Assembly: GCA_963712485.1 (NCBI GenBank)
Contig: CAVQID010000036.1
Location: 84,017 to 148,016 of the forward strand
Length of the DNA: 64,000 nucleotides
From: JALORV01 sp963712485
GTDB taxonomy: Bacteria > Pseudomonadota > Gammaproteobacteria > Burkholderiales > Burkholderiaceae_F
Direction: 5' to 3'
Position numbers and translations under genes: made by a program. Every line of letters begins with the position of its first letter. Within the stretch, counting starts at the first letter, position 1. Of the stretch, positions 50,123-59,003 are shown piece by piece. The notes beneath the pieces were generated by a model. The model saw only the letters and a list, made by a program, of their open reading frames with translations. It ran no database searches and was not told where the DNA came from.

Positions 50123-50968
50123 ATGGAACTGCCGGCGCTTGAAGAGCGCCTTGCCTACACCTTCGTCCAGCACACGCTGCTCGAACAGGCAGTCACGCAC
50201 CGCAGCCACGGTGCGATTCACAACGAGCGTCTGGAGTTCCTGGGCGACGCTGTACTGAACTGCGCGATTGCGCAGATCCTGTTCCAGAAATACGTGCGAC
50301 TCGACGAGGGGGACCTTTCACGCCTGCGCGCCAACCTCGTTAAGCAGCAGTCGCTTGCCGAGATCGCTGAGCGCCTTGTGCTCTCGGATTTCCTGCGGCT
50401 GGGCGAGGGCGAGATGAAGAGCGGCGGGTTCCGCCGTCCTTCGATCCTGGCCGACACGATGGAGGCGATTTTCGGCGCCATATTCCTCGACAGCGGCTTC
50501 GACGCCGCGCGCAACGTGATCGGCAAGCTCTTCGAACCCGTGCTCAAGGGCGTCGACCCGAAGACCCTGGGCAAGGACAGCAAGACACTGCTGCAGGAAT
50601 ATCTGCAGGGCAAGCGCATCGCTTTGCCGGTCTATACGGTCGTGGAAACGCGTGGGGCGGCACACAACCAGGAGTTCGAGGTCGAGTGCGCGATTCCCAA
50701 GCTGGAGATCAGCGTGCATGGCAACGGACGCAGCCGGCGGGCGGCCGAGCAGTCAGCGGCCAAGCAGGCGTTCGAAGCGGCGCAGCACGCGATCCATCTG
50801 GGTCGTCGGGTGCGCAAGAAGCCGTCGCCGGCGTCGACCCCCGCGCCTGAGGCGAATGCCGCGGTGGACCGACCCAGCGACAAGTCGAGCGACAAGACGA
50901 GCGACAAGACGAGCGACAAGACGAGCGACAAGGCGGTTGACGTCATCGCCTCGAGTGACCCGGTCTGA
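50123..50968 (+). CDS. rnc: Ribonuclease III with a repetitive C-terminal tail
   Basis: 281 aa. The RNase III signature is NERLEFLGDAVLN (residues 34-46), and the second metal-ligand segment is DTMEAIFGAIFLD. The double-stranded-RNA-binding domain spans residues about 155-225 (DSKTLLQEYLQG, then RSRRAAEQSAAKQAFEAA). After it comes a roughly 50-residue disordered tail including five SDK(S/T/A) units. The family is normally about 225-250 aa, so the tail is extra. Stop and era start overlap (TGATG). Confidence 0.95.
   Translation: MELPALEERLAYTFVQHTLLEQAVTHRSHGAIHNERLEFLGDAVLNCAIAQILFQKYVRLDEGDLSRLRANLVKQQSLAEIAERLVLSDFLRLGEGEMKSGGFRRPSILADTMEAIFGAIFLDSGFDAARNVIGKLFEPVLKGVDPKTLGKDSKTLLQEYLQGKRIALPVYTVVETRGAAHNQEFEVECAIPKLEISVHGNGRSRRAAEQSAAKQAFEAAQHAIHLGRRVRKKPSPASTPAPEANAAVDRPSDKSSDKTSDKTSDKTSDKAVDVIASSDPV
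50876..50935 (+). repeat. Five tandem 12-bp units in the 3' end of rnc
   Basis: AGCGACAAG plus TCG, ACG, ACG, ACG and GCG: five in-frame copies encoding Ser-Asp-Lys-(Ser/Thr/Ala). The three central units are identical, so copy number can change by slippage without breaking the frame. Confidence 0.9.
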
Positions 50969-51861
50969 TGAACCCGGATGCACGCCGCGTCGGCATGGTG
51001 GCCGTCGTCGGCCGCCCGAATGTCGGCAAGTCGACACTGATCAATGCGCTGGTCGGTGAGCGCGTCAGTATCACGTCGCGCAAGCCGCAGACCACCCGTG
51101 ACCGCGTGCTCGGCGTACGAACGGATCCGGACGCGCAATACATCTTCGTCGACACGCCGGGCTTCCAGCGTCGTCACCGCAACGCACTCAACAAGCGGAT
51201 GAATGAAGCGGTGACCAGTGCGCTGTCGGAAGTCGACGCCGTCATTCTTCTGATCGACGCCGCGGGATGGACGGCGGCCGACGAGCAGGTCGTGCAACTG
51301 CTGCCGCGCAGTTCCGGCCATGTCATCCTTGCGCTCAACAAGACCGATCTTGTGACGAATCGCGAACGACTCCTGCCACTGATGGCGGAATCCATGCAGC
51401 ACTATCCGTTCCACGCGATCGTTCCGGTCAGTGCCGAAAAGGAGCGCCAGCTCGACGACCTGCTGAAGGAAGTGCGCCCACTGCTGCCTGAAGGCATGCC
51501 GCTTTTCGATGCCGATCAGTACACCGATCGCAGCGCGCGCTTTCTCGCTGCAGAGCGCATACGGGAAAAGGCCTATCGGTTGCTGGGCGACGAGCTTCCC
51601 TACGGCATCGCCGTCGCCATCGACCGATGGGACGAGGCCGATGCGCGTGCCGAGATCGTGGCATCGCTGATCGTAGAGCGCGATGCGCACAAGGGCATCG
51701 TCATCGGTAAAGATGGCGCGAAGCTGCGGGAGATTTCCAGGCTGGCACGCATGGACATCCAGGAAATGCTGGGCAAGCCGGTGCACCTCGAAGTGTGGGT
51801 CAAGGTAAAGAAGGGGTGGAGCGATGATCCTGCCGCTCTGCGCAAGCTGGGCTATGGCTGA
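50968..51861 (+). CDS. era: GTPase Era
   Basis: 16S rRNA-binding GTPase for 30S maturation, 297 aa. G1 is GRPNVGKST (15-23), G3 VDTPGFQRRH and G4 LNKTDLV. The KH domain near the C-terminus carries IVIGKDGAKLREISRLARMD. It is coupled to rnc upstream and overlaps recO by 8 bp. Confidence 0.97.
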   Translation: MNPDARRVGMVAVVGRPNVGKSTLINALVGERVSITSRKPQTTRDRVLGVRTDPDAQYIFVDTPGFQRRHRNALNKRMNEAVTSALSEVDAVILLIDAAGWTAADEQVVQLLPRSSGHVILALNKTDLVTNRERLLPLMAESMQHYPFHAIVPVSAEKERQLDDLLKEVRPLLPEGMPLFDADQYTDRSARFLAAERIREKAYRLLGDELPYGIAVAIDRWDEADARAEIVASLIVERDAHKGIVIGKDGAKLREISRLARMDIQEMLGKPVHLEVWVKVKKGWSDDPAALRKLGYG

Positions 51862-52621
51862 AGCCGCTGCTCCAGCCACGAGCGCGAGCACCCGCCGACG
51901 CAGTCCGGAGTCCCGCGTCGACCACCAGCCAGGCGTGGTGTTGCACACCTACCCGTGGCGCGAGACCAGCCTCATCATCGAGGTCTTCACGCGCGACTAC
52001 GGCCGCATGGCGCTCGTTGCGCGCGGCGCCAAGCGCCCCACTTCGCAGTTCCGCAGTCTGCTGTCACCGTTTGCGCCGCTCGCGCTGTCGTGGAGCGGAC
52101 GCAATGAGATCAAGAATCTGGTGCGGGTCGAGTGGGTCGGAGGCCTTGCGCCGCTGCGCGGTAATGCGTTGCTCTCCGCTTTTTATGCCAACGAGCTCAT
52201 CGTGCGCCTGCTCGCGCGCGCCGATCCTCACGAGCGCCTGTTCGCCAACTACCTCGAGATGCTGCGCGGACTGGCCGAATCGCGGCACGACGTGACTTTG
52301 CGCACCTTCGAACTCGAGCTGCTGCGCGAAGTCGGCTACGAGGTTGCGCTTGATCAATGCACCAATGGCGAACCCATAGACGCCCGCGCACGCTATCGTT
52401 TTCGCCCCGAGGCTGGTGCGCAGCGCGTCGCATCGCATGAAAGCGAGGAGGGCGGGGCGACGATATCCGGAACCACATTGCTCGCGATGGCCCGCGGCGA
52501 TTTCGCCGATCCGCTGGTGGCGTCCGAGGCCAAAGCGATGCTGCGACAGCTGATTCGCTACCATCTGGATGGAAAACCCCTGAACACCCGCCGCATCCTG
52601 CTCGACCTCCATCAGCTCTGA
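51854..52621 (+). CDS. recO: DNA repair protein RecO
   Basis: 255 aa from ATG 51854, inside the end of era. The OB-fold N-terminus reads GVVLHTYPWRETSLIIEVFT and YGRMALVARGAKRPTSQFRS. The helical part includes RTFELELLREVGYEVALDQC. A zinc finger is not evident. It mediates RecA loading in the RecFOR pathway. Confidence 0.93.
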   Translation: MAEAAAPATSASTRRRSPESRVDHQPGVVLHTYPWRETSLIIEVFTRDYGRMALVARGAKRPTSQFRSLLSPFAPLALSWSGRNEIKNLVRVEWVGGLAPLRGNALLSAFYANELIVRLLARADPHERLFANYLEMLRGLAESRHDVTLRTFELELLREVGYEVALDQCTNGEPIDARARYRFRPEAGAQRVASHESEEGGATISGTTLLAMARGDFADPLVASEAKAMLRQLIRYHLDGKPLNTRRILLDLHQL

Positions 52622-52625
52622 ACCG

Positions 52626-53372
52626 ATGACGGCGCTCAGCGTCAACCTCAACAAGGTGGCCCTGCTGCGCAATACGCGCACGATCGGGATTCCGGACGTC
52701 GCCCGGGCCGCGGTCCTGGCGCTCGAGGCCGGTGCCGATGGAATCACCGTCCATCCGCGACCGGATGGGCGACACGTGCGCGGACCGGATGTCGCCCAGC
52801 TCGCCGCGTTGTTGCACGCGTGGCCGGCGTGCGAGTTCAACATCGAGGGCAATCCGTTCCATGGGCTGCTGGACTTCGTCGAACAGGTACGCCCGCACCA
52901 GTGCACGTTCGTGCCAGACGAGACCGGTGCCTTTACCTCCGATCACGGCTGGAATCTTCCCGAAGACGCCGAGCGGCTGACCCCGTACATCGATCAGGCG
53001 CACGCGGCTGGCGTGCGTGTCAGTCTGTTCATGGATCCGCTCGCCGAGGCGATGGTCGCTGCCGCGGCCGTCGGCGCGGACCGAGTCGAGCTCTACACGG
53101 AGCCCTACGCGCAGGCGTTCGGTGGGCCGGAACAGGACGCAGTTCTCGCGCGCTATACCGCCGCGGCGGCCGCTGCTCATGCGGCCGGACTCGGTGTCAA
53201 CGCGGGTCATGACCTGAACCGGAAGAACCTGGCCGCCTTCCTGCGCGCCGTACCCGGCGTCGACGAGGTCTCGATCGGCCACGCGCTCATCGCAGACGCG
53301 CTCGAGTTCGGCCTGGCGGCCACGGTGCGCATGTACCTGGCGCAGATTCGTAAGGCGGGCGCGGGCCGATGA
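52626..53372 (+). CDS. pdxJ: Pyridoxine 5'-phosphate synthase
   Basis: Closes the pyridine ring of vitamin B6. 248 aa TIM barrel. LSVNLNKVALLRNTRTIGIP is the family start, then ITVHPRPDGRHVRG, EFNIEGNP, GLGVNAGHDLNRKNL and VSIGHALIADALEFGL. It is joined to acpS by an ATGA overlap. Confidence 0.97.
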   Translation: MTALSVNLNKVALLRNTRTIGIPDVARAAVLALEAGADGITVHPRPDGRHVRGPDVAQLAALLHAWPACEFNIEGNPFHGLLDFVEQVRPHQCTFVPDETGAFTSDHGWNLPEDAERLTPYIDQAHAAGVRVSLFMDPLAEAMVAAAAVGADRVELYTEPYAQAFGGPEQDAVLARYTAAAAAAHAAGLGVNAGHDLNRKNLAAFLRAVPGVDEVSIGHALIADALEFGLAATVRMYLAQIRKAGAGR

Positions 53373-53773
53373 TCTTCGGAATCGGCACCGATCTCATCGA
53401 AATCGAGCGCGTTCGAGCGGTCGATTCCCGTCATGGCGAACGATTCGCGGAGCGCATCCTCGGCAGCCGGGAACTGGAACGTTATCGCATGCGGCGTGCG
53501 CGCTCGGAGGACCGCGGCATCAAGTATCTCGCAACGCGGTTTGCCGCCAAGGAGGCCATTTCCAAGGCGCTCGGTCTGGGAATGAGGCAGCCGATGACGT
53601 GGCGCGCCGTGGAAATCGTCAACGACGCCGCGGGCCGACCGGTGCCGTTCATCAGCGGTGTCGAGCTGAGGCAGTTCGCCGAGCGACGTCGACTGCGGCT
53701 GCACGTTTCGGTGACCGACGAGCGCGGCTACGCGATGGCTTATGCAATCGCCGAAGTGGAGGGCGGTAACTGA
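53369..53773 (+). CDS. acpS: Holo-[acyl carrier protein] synthase
   Basis: Transfers phosphopantetheine from CoA to apo-ACP. 134 aa. Metal ligands: D8 in GIGTDLIEIERV and E62 in RFAAKEAISKALG. The C-terminus LHVSVTDERGYAMAYAIAE is standard. Its target acpP lies 12 kb upstream. Confidence 0.97.
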   Translation: MIFGIGTDLIEIERVRAVDSRHGERFAERILGSRELERYRMRRARSEDRGIKYLATRFAAKEAISKALGLGMRQPMTWRAVEIVNDAAGRPVPFISGVELRQFAERRRLRLHVSVTDERGYAMAYAIAEVEGGN

Positions 53774-54795
53774 TGCTTGGCCCGGTCGTGGTGGGGGTGG
53801 AAGGCAAACAACTGACGGCGCGCGATCGCGAGCGACTGGTTCATCCGCTGGTCGGGATGGTGATCCTGTTCAGCGCGAACTTTGAGACTTCGGAGCAGCT
53901 GCAGCGCCTGACCGCCGAGATACACGCGCTGCGCGATCCGCCGCTGCTGATCGCGGTCGACCACGAGGGCGGGCGCGTGCAGCGCTTCCGCTCCGGCTTC
54001 ACGCAACTGCCACCGATGCGCCGGCTGGGCACACTGTGGGACCGCGACGTACTGCTGGCCTGCCGCGTGGCCGCGTCGACCGGCTACGTGCTCGCCGCCG
54101 AGCTGCGTGCCCATGGGGTCGACTTCAGTTTCACACCGGTTCTCGACGTGGACTGGGGGCGCAGCGGCGTCATCGGCGATCGCGCGTTCCATTCCGATCC
54201 GCGTGTGGTGTCGCTGCTGGCCGCGCACCTGACCCATGGCCTGGTGCTCGCCGGCATGGCTAACTGCGGCAAGCACTTCCCGGGGCACGGCTGGGCATCG
54301 GCCGATTCGCACATCGCCATTCCTCATGACGAACGAAAGCTGGCGGTGCTGCTGAACGAGGATGCGGCACCTTATCGCTGGCTCGGACCGCAATTGACGG
54401 GCGTCATGCCGGCGCACGTCATCTACGACCGTGTCGACCGCGCGCCGGCCGGTTTTTCACGCCGCTGGCTCAAGACGCTGCGCAAGGACCTCGGCTTCGC
54501 CGGGGCGATATTCAGCGACGATCTCCTGATGGAGGGCGCAAGCAGCCACGGCACCGTCACCGAGCGCGCCCAGGCGGCGATCGCGGCCGGTTGCGACCTG
54601 GTACTGGTCTGCAACGATCTCGATGCGATGGACGCGGTCCTGGCGGGTCTGCGTTGGGAGCGGAACCCGGCGTTCGATCAACGCATGGCGCGGCTGATGC
54701 CCAAGGGGCCGTCGATGTCGATGCACGAGCTTCGGGAGGCCGAGGTCTATCGGCTCGCAAAGGCCGATCTATCGGCGCTGGCTGAGTGCGCATAA
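53773..54795 (+). CDS. nagZ: Beta-N-acetylhexosaminidase NagZ
   Basis: Cytoplasmic GH3 enzyme of peptidoglycan recycling, 340 aa. LLIAVDHEGGRVQRFRSGFT, the catalytic loop KHFPGHGWASADSHIAIP (His of the Asp-His dyad) and AIFSDDLLMEGA (nucleophile Asp) are all present. It shares one base with acpS. It is the last gene of the housekeeping block; AT-rich accessory DNA begins at once after its stop. Confidence 0.95.
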   Translation: MLGPVVVGVEGKQLTARDRERLVHPLVGMVILFSANFETSEQLQRLTAEIHALRDPPLLIAVDHEGGRVQRFRSGFTQLPPMRRLGTLWDRDVLLACRVAASTGYVLAAELRAHGVDFSFTPVLDVDWGRSGVIGDRAFHSDPRVVSLLAAHLTHGLVLAGMANCGKHFPGHGWASADSHIAIPHDERKLAVLLNEDAAPYRWLGPQLTGVMPAHVIYDRVDRAPAGFSRRWLKTLRKDLGFAGAIFSDDLLMEGASSHGTVTERAQAAIAAGCDLVLVCNDLDAMDAVLAGLRWERNPAFDQRMARLMPKGPSMSMHELREAEVYRLAKADLSALAECA

Positions 54796-55389
54796 TGTGT
54801 ATTATGTCAAAATAACAAATTACATTAAGTCCCCGGGCCAAAACATTGTTCCTGAAGGCTTAAAGAGTGCAGACAACTAATTCTTCTGGCCCCTCTGGCG
54901 GACAGACGTTAACTAGGCCTGAACTTGAGGAACAAGGTATCTGAAGCGCAGCGCTGGACCTTGCCTGGCGCAAGACAGTTGCCCTTGACTCCACGCCTGG
55001 CGCGGGCGCGCTGATCCTTAGCCTACGCGGGAGCGCGATGCGGGGGTTTACATCCAATGGCGCCGAGGCACCTGAGATAGTCTGCTCTGGCGCGGCGCTG
55101 GCGCCACGTCCTTCCGCCGGCGTTGTGCGGACCGTGATTGCAGTCAACGCTACCGTTCCCTTCACGAGGTCGCCGTGCAGCTCGATCCCCCGGCCCTGAA
55201 CGCGCCGAGCTGCAGTACGACTCACGACGAGAAATTAAACGTAACACTTTAAAAGCATGACGTAATACTCTGCTTCTATTGATAAAACCACCCTATCGCG
55301 TGGAACTATCGAGCCAAGTCTTTCGGAGGCGGATGTTCACCAGTCCGGACCGGAGACAGAGTTTGGATGACGCGCGGCGCGAGGCCCAG
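54796..55389. other. Region without a recognisable gene after nagZ
   Basis: About 590 bp. The first 40 bp are strikingly AT-rich for this genome (AATGTGTATTATG, AATAACAAATTACATTAAG). Open frames on both strands (for example minus-strand 54860-55225 and plus-strand 54956-55198) show no family resemblance, no ribosome site and untypical composition, so none is called. Confidence 0.6.
54821..54832 (+). repeat. Direct repeat copy 1 (TACATTAAGTCC)
   Basis: Twelve bases identical to those at 58292-58303. The two copies bracket the DUF2726, antitoxin, GNAT and lipocalin part of the accessory region. A 12-bp match can occur by chance over this distance, so an attachment-site role is only a suggestion. 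Confidence 0.4.
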
Positions 55390-55972
55390 GCCTGGCGCAC
55401 GGCAGCGTTAGTGTCAAACTTCTCAGAGAGCCTCGAGTCGCCGAGAGGCTCAAGCGTGTCTTTCAGACGTCGTGGTTTGGCCTGGCCGGGTTCGAAGCAA
55501 GCGACGCATTCCAGATCAAGACGTCGGTATTCCGGTCCCGGCAGGAAAGAACGTTTCTGCGGCCGGCTTCAGAGCGCTCGGCCTGAGGGCAATGCACATC
55601 TACCCGGTCGACCAGCTCATCAACTTGAGTCGGATCAAGTCGCTCGTCTCCGAAGAGGCATGGAGGAGCGGCAGGCTGCTCCGGCTCGAACACGGTGCTG
55701 GTCACACCGATAGAGGGCGATCCCGTGGCCGCTTCGAACTGGACAGTGCGCGTCACGACGACCCGGAGATAAAGCGACGCGACGCCTGGAAGAACGAACT
55801 GCTTGTGGCGGCGAGAATCCCCTACTTTCGATTGCGATCAGAAAGCCCGGATTCGACGACCGTGGACGAATGGTTCAGCTTGCTCACTGACGAGGTGCTG
55901 GACAAGATCTCGGTCGGTGAGCGGCTTCGGGTGCGGGATTTTCATCCGACGCTTGTGCCAATGTATCGCTGA
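55390..55972 (+). pseudogene. DUF2726-like protein, frame broken several times
   Basis: Pieces in different plus-strand frames align to one DUF2726-type protein: SVKLLREPRVAERLKRVFQT and AFQIKTSVFRSRQERTFLR in one, then GLRAMHIYPVDQLINLSRIK and SLVSEEAWRSGRLLRLEH in a second, VLVTPIEGDPVAA in a third, and FELDSARHDDPEIKRRDAWK with VAARIPYFRLRSESP back in the second. At least three indels are needed. DUF2726 proteins resemble restriction-type nuclease folds and often accompany mobile DNA. The upstream end is unclear. Decay is more likely than sequencing error given the neighbouring fragments, but both are possible. Confidence 0.55.
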
Positions 55973-55998
55973 CATGGGCGGCAAGCCGAACTTGGGCT

Positions 55999-56424
55999 TT
56001 ACCGATCAAGGCGCTTGCCTCCGCGCTGCGCATCCAGGTACCGACGCACGACTTGCAGATCGTCCATGTGTCCACCCAGCATCCGCTGCAGTGCCGAGCG
56101 GCCATTGAAAATGGATGCGTCGTTGGCGGCGTGGATCCACCGCGCGCCATCCTCGGTAGTCGGAAACAGAATCCGCAGCGCCTTGTAGATGCCGAGCAAG
56201 TAGGACAGCCGCGTAACCTGGTCGCGATCGAGGACGGGCGCACGAACCGGATCTTCATGCCATTGGAGGAAGGTGGCCCGCGGCACAGCGAGCAACTGGA
56301 TCTGTTGCTCTACTGACAAATGCCATTGCTCCGCAATGTTGAAGAATGTCCTCAGCGCGGCACGTCCTGCTTCAGCAGAAAAAGGATCGACCCTATCCAC
56401 AGTTGGACCGGCAGTGGCGGACAT
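55999..56424 (-). CDS. Xre/MbcA/ParS-family antitoxin, orphan
   Basis: 141 aa. The N-terminal half is a helical Xre-like region (ALRTFFNIAEQWHLSVEQQI, then VPRATFLQWHEDP). The C-terminal half is the MbcA/ParS toxin-binding domain (DUF2384): RLSYLLGIYKALRILFPTTE, then FNGRSALQRMLGGHMDDLQV and RRYLDAQRGG. Such antitoxins normally precede a RES-domain NAD-degrading toxin on the same strand. Here the downstream DNA is the opposing DUF2726 remnant and no RES gene is visible. The gene itself is unbroken. Confidence 0.82.
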   Translation of the reverse strand: MSATAGPTVDRVDPFSAEAGRAALRTFFNIAEQWHLSVEQQIQLLAVPRATFLQWHEDPVRAPVLDRDQVTRLSYLLGIYKALRILFPTTEDGARWIHAANDASIFNGRSALQRMLGGHMDDLQVVRRYLDAQRGGKRLDR

Positions 56425-56932
56425 AGGCGAATCGTATTCATCGCGGGACGGAAAACAAGGGCCCTGGCTAGTGCAAGGTCGCGATGTACCGCTCGGTAAC
56501 CTCTCGCGCGCTGATTCCTATGTTACGAAGCTTCGGGCTCTGATCACGCCGAATTCGCTGTCGGGGTGACATGACTTTCCGAAGCAGTCTCCCCTGCCCT
56601 GCGAGATCAGCGACAACAGTCGCTGAGGGAGCGGAACGGACATCGCATCGAAGTTCGCCGATCGGCAGAACGCGACCCAAAGCAGAATTCAGCGATTCCC
56701 GAAAGCCGTCAATGAAATTCGTCGAAGAGCGGCCATCGCGTCAATCGGCCGAACGCGACCCTTTGGGGACTTTAGCTCTTCGAAATCGGACTCAGCGCGA
56801 GCGTCGAAAGCCGACCTTCAACGTCGCCCCAATAGCGGGCCGTCCGGGGCAGCCCTTTGGGCCATTCTCACCTAGCCGATGACTGACTGCTTCTGGCCGA
56901 CCTAAGCCGAGGCGAGTTTCGAAGCACTTCTT
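56425..56932. other. Gene-free stretch with degenerate short repeats
   Basis: No supportable gene. Variants of a CGACCCAAAGCAG / CGAAAGCCG theme and its inverse recur: 56673-56691, 56698-56715, 56756-56770, 56804-56825 and, inverted, 56881-56900. Open frames crossing it have no family resemblance. Confidence 0.5.
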
Positions 56933-57427
56933 TCATCCCGCGTCCGCCCCGTGTGGGATGTCTTGCAGCAACGTCCGCTCCATAACGAGCACTTCACGTC
57001 CTCGGTACGTGACTCGCTCCGCCTCCTTCCAGCCCAGGCGGCCGTACATTCCACCATCTAGCCGCTCCGTCTGTAGGTGCAATGTTGATACGTTCAGACG
57101 TCGAGCCCTTTCGACGACGTTCTCAACGACGAGGGACCCAACCCTCCGGTCGCGGTGCATCGTTGGAACATAGACACCTCCAAGCCAGTGCTCCCGATCC
57201 GGATAGATGTCCATCTCGCGATACTTCAGTGACGCCACCCCCAGAATTTCGTCGTGGTCGACTGCCAACACGAGGAGAGGGATTGCCGTTCGATTCAGAT
57301 ACGTTTCGAGATACGCGCAAGTAGTCGCGACCGTCGAGTCCGGCGACCTCGCTCCCCACTGGTCGAAGTACCACCGCGCAAGCATCGGAATTGCTTCGGG
57401 CCGATCGGCGAGGAGCGCGAAGTGCAA
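56933..57427 (-). CDS. GNAT N-acetyltransferase
   Basis: 164 aa, intact. MHFALLADRPEAIPMLARWY is a usual GNAT opening. LGVASLKYREMDIYPDREHW gives the central strands, and GGVYVPTMHRDRRVGSLVVE is the acetyl-CoA pyrophosphate loop (R/QxxGxG/A, here RRVGS). HLQTERLDGGMYGRLGWKEA gives the final strand. No substrate can be assigned. It is a single gene between two gene-free stretches, as in a cassette-like region. Confidence 0.85.
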   Translation of the reverse strand: MHFALLADRPEAIPMLARWYFDQWGARSPDSTVATTCAYLETYLNRTAIPLLVLAVDHDEILGVASLKYREMDIYPDREHWLGGVYVPTMHRDRRVGSLVVENVVERARRLNVSTLHLQTERLDGGMYGRLGWKEAERVTYRGREVLVMERTLLQDIPHGADAG

Positions 57428-57749
57428 GGGAATGCCTCGACGCTAATAGGTTGCCGCTTACTGCCGGTGATGGAGATCTTCGTTTCAATTCTGCTGGACT
57501 TTCCGCGAACGATAAAGAGGTCTGCTTCCCGGCAGATCGTGCAATGCAACTCAGTGACGGGTCTTGGCCGCATTGAGCCTATCGAGCCGCGGGCCAACGC
57601 GATCCGTAGCGGAAGTTGCAAGCGGCGAAAGGCGGATCTTTGGTCGTGCTAGCGGTGGCCGTTCGACGTTTAGAAGAGAGAACGCGGCAGCTATGACCGC
57701 GTCCCCCTCAAGCGACTCGTCAGCTGGTCGTCTCTTCGCAACGACTTCC
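57428..57749. other. Gene-free stretch
   Basis: About 320 bp. Nothing recognisable on either strand. Composition is less GC-rich than the housekeeping block. Confidence 0.5.
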
Positions 57750-58243
57750 CTATTTCACCCGTTCATAGGTGATTACGGCCCGAGCCATCCGGTCGTCCGG
57801 GCGGGCCGCCCAAGCCGTCACTTCTTGAAGTCGGTTTCCCGTGATTCGAAACGAGCGGGTTTGGTCCGTTCCGACCCAGGCGGGGTTCGCAGATACGTCC
57901 ACCGTCGTGATCCACTTGTCACCCTCCACGCGATACGCGCCCGTGTAGGCCACCAACGTATTGAACAAGCCCGCGCGATCCTGCTCCGTGGCCGGGGCCT
58001 TTCGCCCCTCTGCCGTGATCAGCACTGCCATGCGTCCTTCGGGAAGGAAGAGTATGTAGCCCGTCGGAGCCTTCCCCATGGGGTATTCGCGTTCGCTGGC
58101 GCGGAGGATCGGCAGCGCGAACTCGAAGAGGCCCCCAACGTTCTTGCGGCGCCGAGCGCGCGCGAGCCGCACTCATAAGGTCGCCAGGCGGTCACCAGAC
58201 GAAAGTCCGAATCAGCCAGGTTTCTTTGTAGAGACGCGCGCAA
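57750..58243 (-). pseudogene. Lipocalin-like domain protein, frame broken near the N-terminus
   Basis: The downstream frame gives YPMGKAPTGYILFLPEGRMA, then VAYTGAYRVEGDKWITTVDV and ANPAWVGTDQTRSFRITGNR, ending AVITYERVK, a good match to the lipocalin-like family (PF13924). The expected first strand DFRLVTAWRPYE is in another frame ending near 58170. One or two indels therefore separate them. Members are small, about 140-150 aa, with no firm function. Confidence 0.6.
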
Positions 58244-58291
58244 CGAGGCCGTTTCACATCAGAGACGGAGGGCGCGCCAAAGTCTCGAACA

Positions 58292-58303
58292 TACATTAAG
58301 TCC
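58292..58303 (+). repeat. Direct repeat copy 2 (TACATTAAGTCC)
   Basis: Identical to 54821-54832, and in the same orientation. It lies between the lipocalin-like and KfrA-like genes in a locally AT-rich spot. Confidence 0.4.
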
Positions 58304-58331
58304 GCGTTGTAGGCCATTGAATCATCGTCGA

Positions 58332-59003
58332 TTAACGGACTCGGGGAGCCCTTTTCACACGGCTTTCGGAACGGGCGAGTCGATCGCGCAGCGCGTCGAT
58401 CTCGGACTCTCGCTTCGCAACGATCTTTCCCAAACGGACCGTCTCCGCTTCAAGCCGACGGCGTTCGGCGATAAGCGCCTTCCCGGCGTCGTCGGCCTTG
58501 CGCCGCGAGACCTCGACTTCCGCCAGGGCGCGGCGCTCGCTGCCCCTGGCTCTTTCCTCGGTAAGCGCGATTGCGGCCCGGAGGCCTTCCAGATCGCCCG
58601 TGAAGGCCTGCCGCCCCTGCTCGGCTTCGGTGCGGGCCGCTGCCAGCGACGATTGCAACGTCCCAACTACAGCTCTGACCTGAATCAGTTCCCGCTCGCG
58701 GTCCGCAATGAGGGCGTCTCGCTCGGACAATCGCGTCCGCAGATTCCCCATCGCTGCGGCGAGCTCCGCAGCCTTTGCCTCCGCCTCGCCCGCCGTCTGG
58801 CGGGCTTGCGCAACCTCAGCGCGTGCCTGCGCCGCCTCGTCCTGGAATTCAAGCCGAACCTGGGCCAGGTCCGCCTGCGCCTGGTCGTAGGCCGCCCTCC
58901 ATACCTGCCCGATGAGTTCGCCCCCGATATTGCGGAGTGGCTCCGGCACAGCCGGGTGCTCAAGGCGCAGCCGACCGTGCTCGCGCAGGTCCTGCCAGAA
59001 CTT
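58332..59003 (-). pseudogene. KfrA-like coiled-coil protein lacking its DNA-binding head
   Basis: About 220 residues, mostly a long coiled coil (ARAEVAQARQTAGEAEAKAA, then ERDALIADRERELIQVRAVV and so on), ending SRVKRAPRVR. The opening KFWQDLREHGRLRLEHPAVP matches the part of KfrA proteins just after their helix-turn-helix. The first 50 or so residues, with the DNA-binding motif, are missing. Upstream the frame continues without a stop into an unrelated gene remnant. KfrA proteins are plasmid or mobile-element regulators. The first in-frame start codon is GTG 58949, so a headless product could be made. Confidence 0.6.

Noticed and set aside
54860..55225. Minus-strand 121-codon open frame after nagZ
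   Set aside because: No motif, no ribosome site, Ala/Arg-biased composition as in random GC-rich frames, and no neighbour context.
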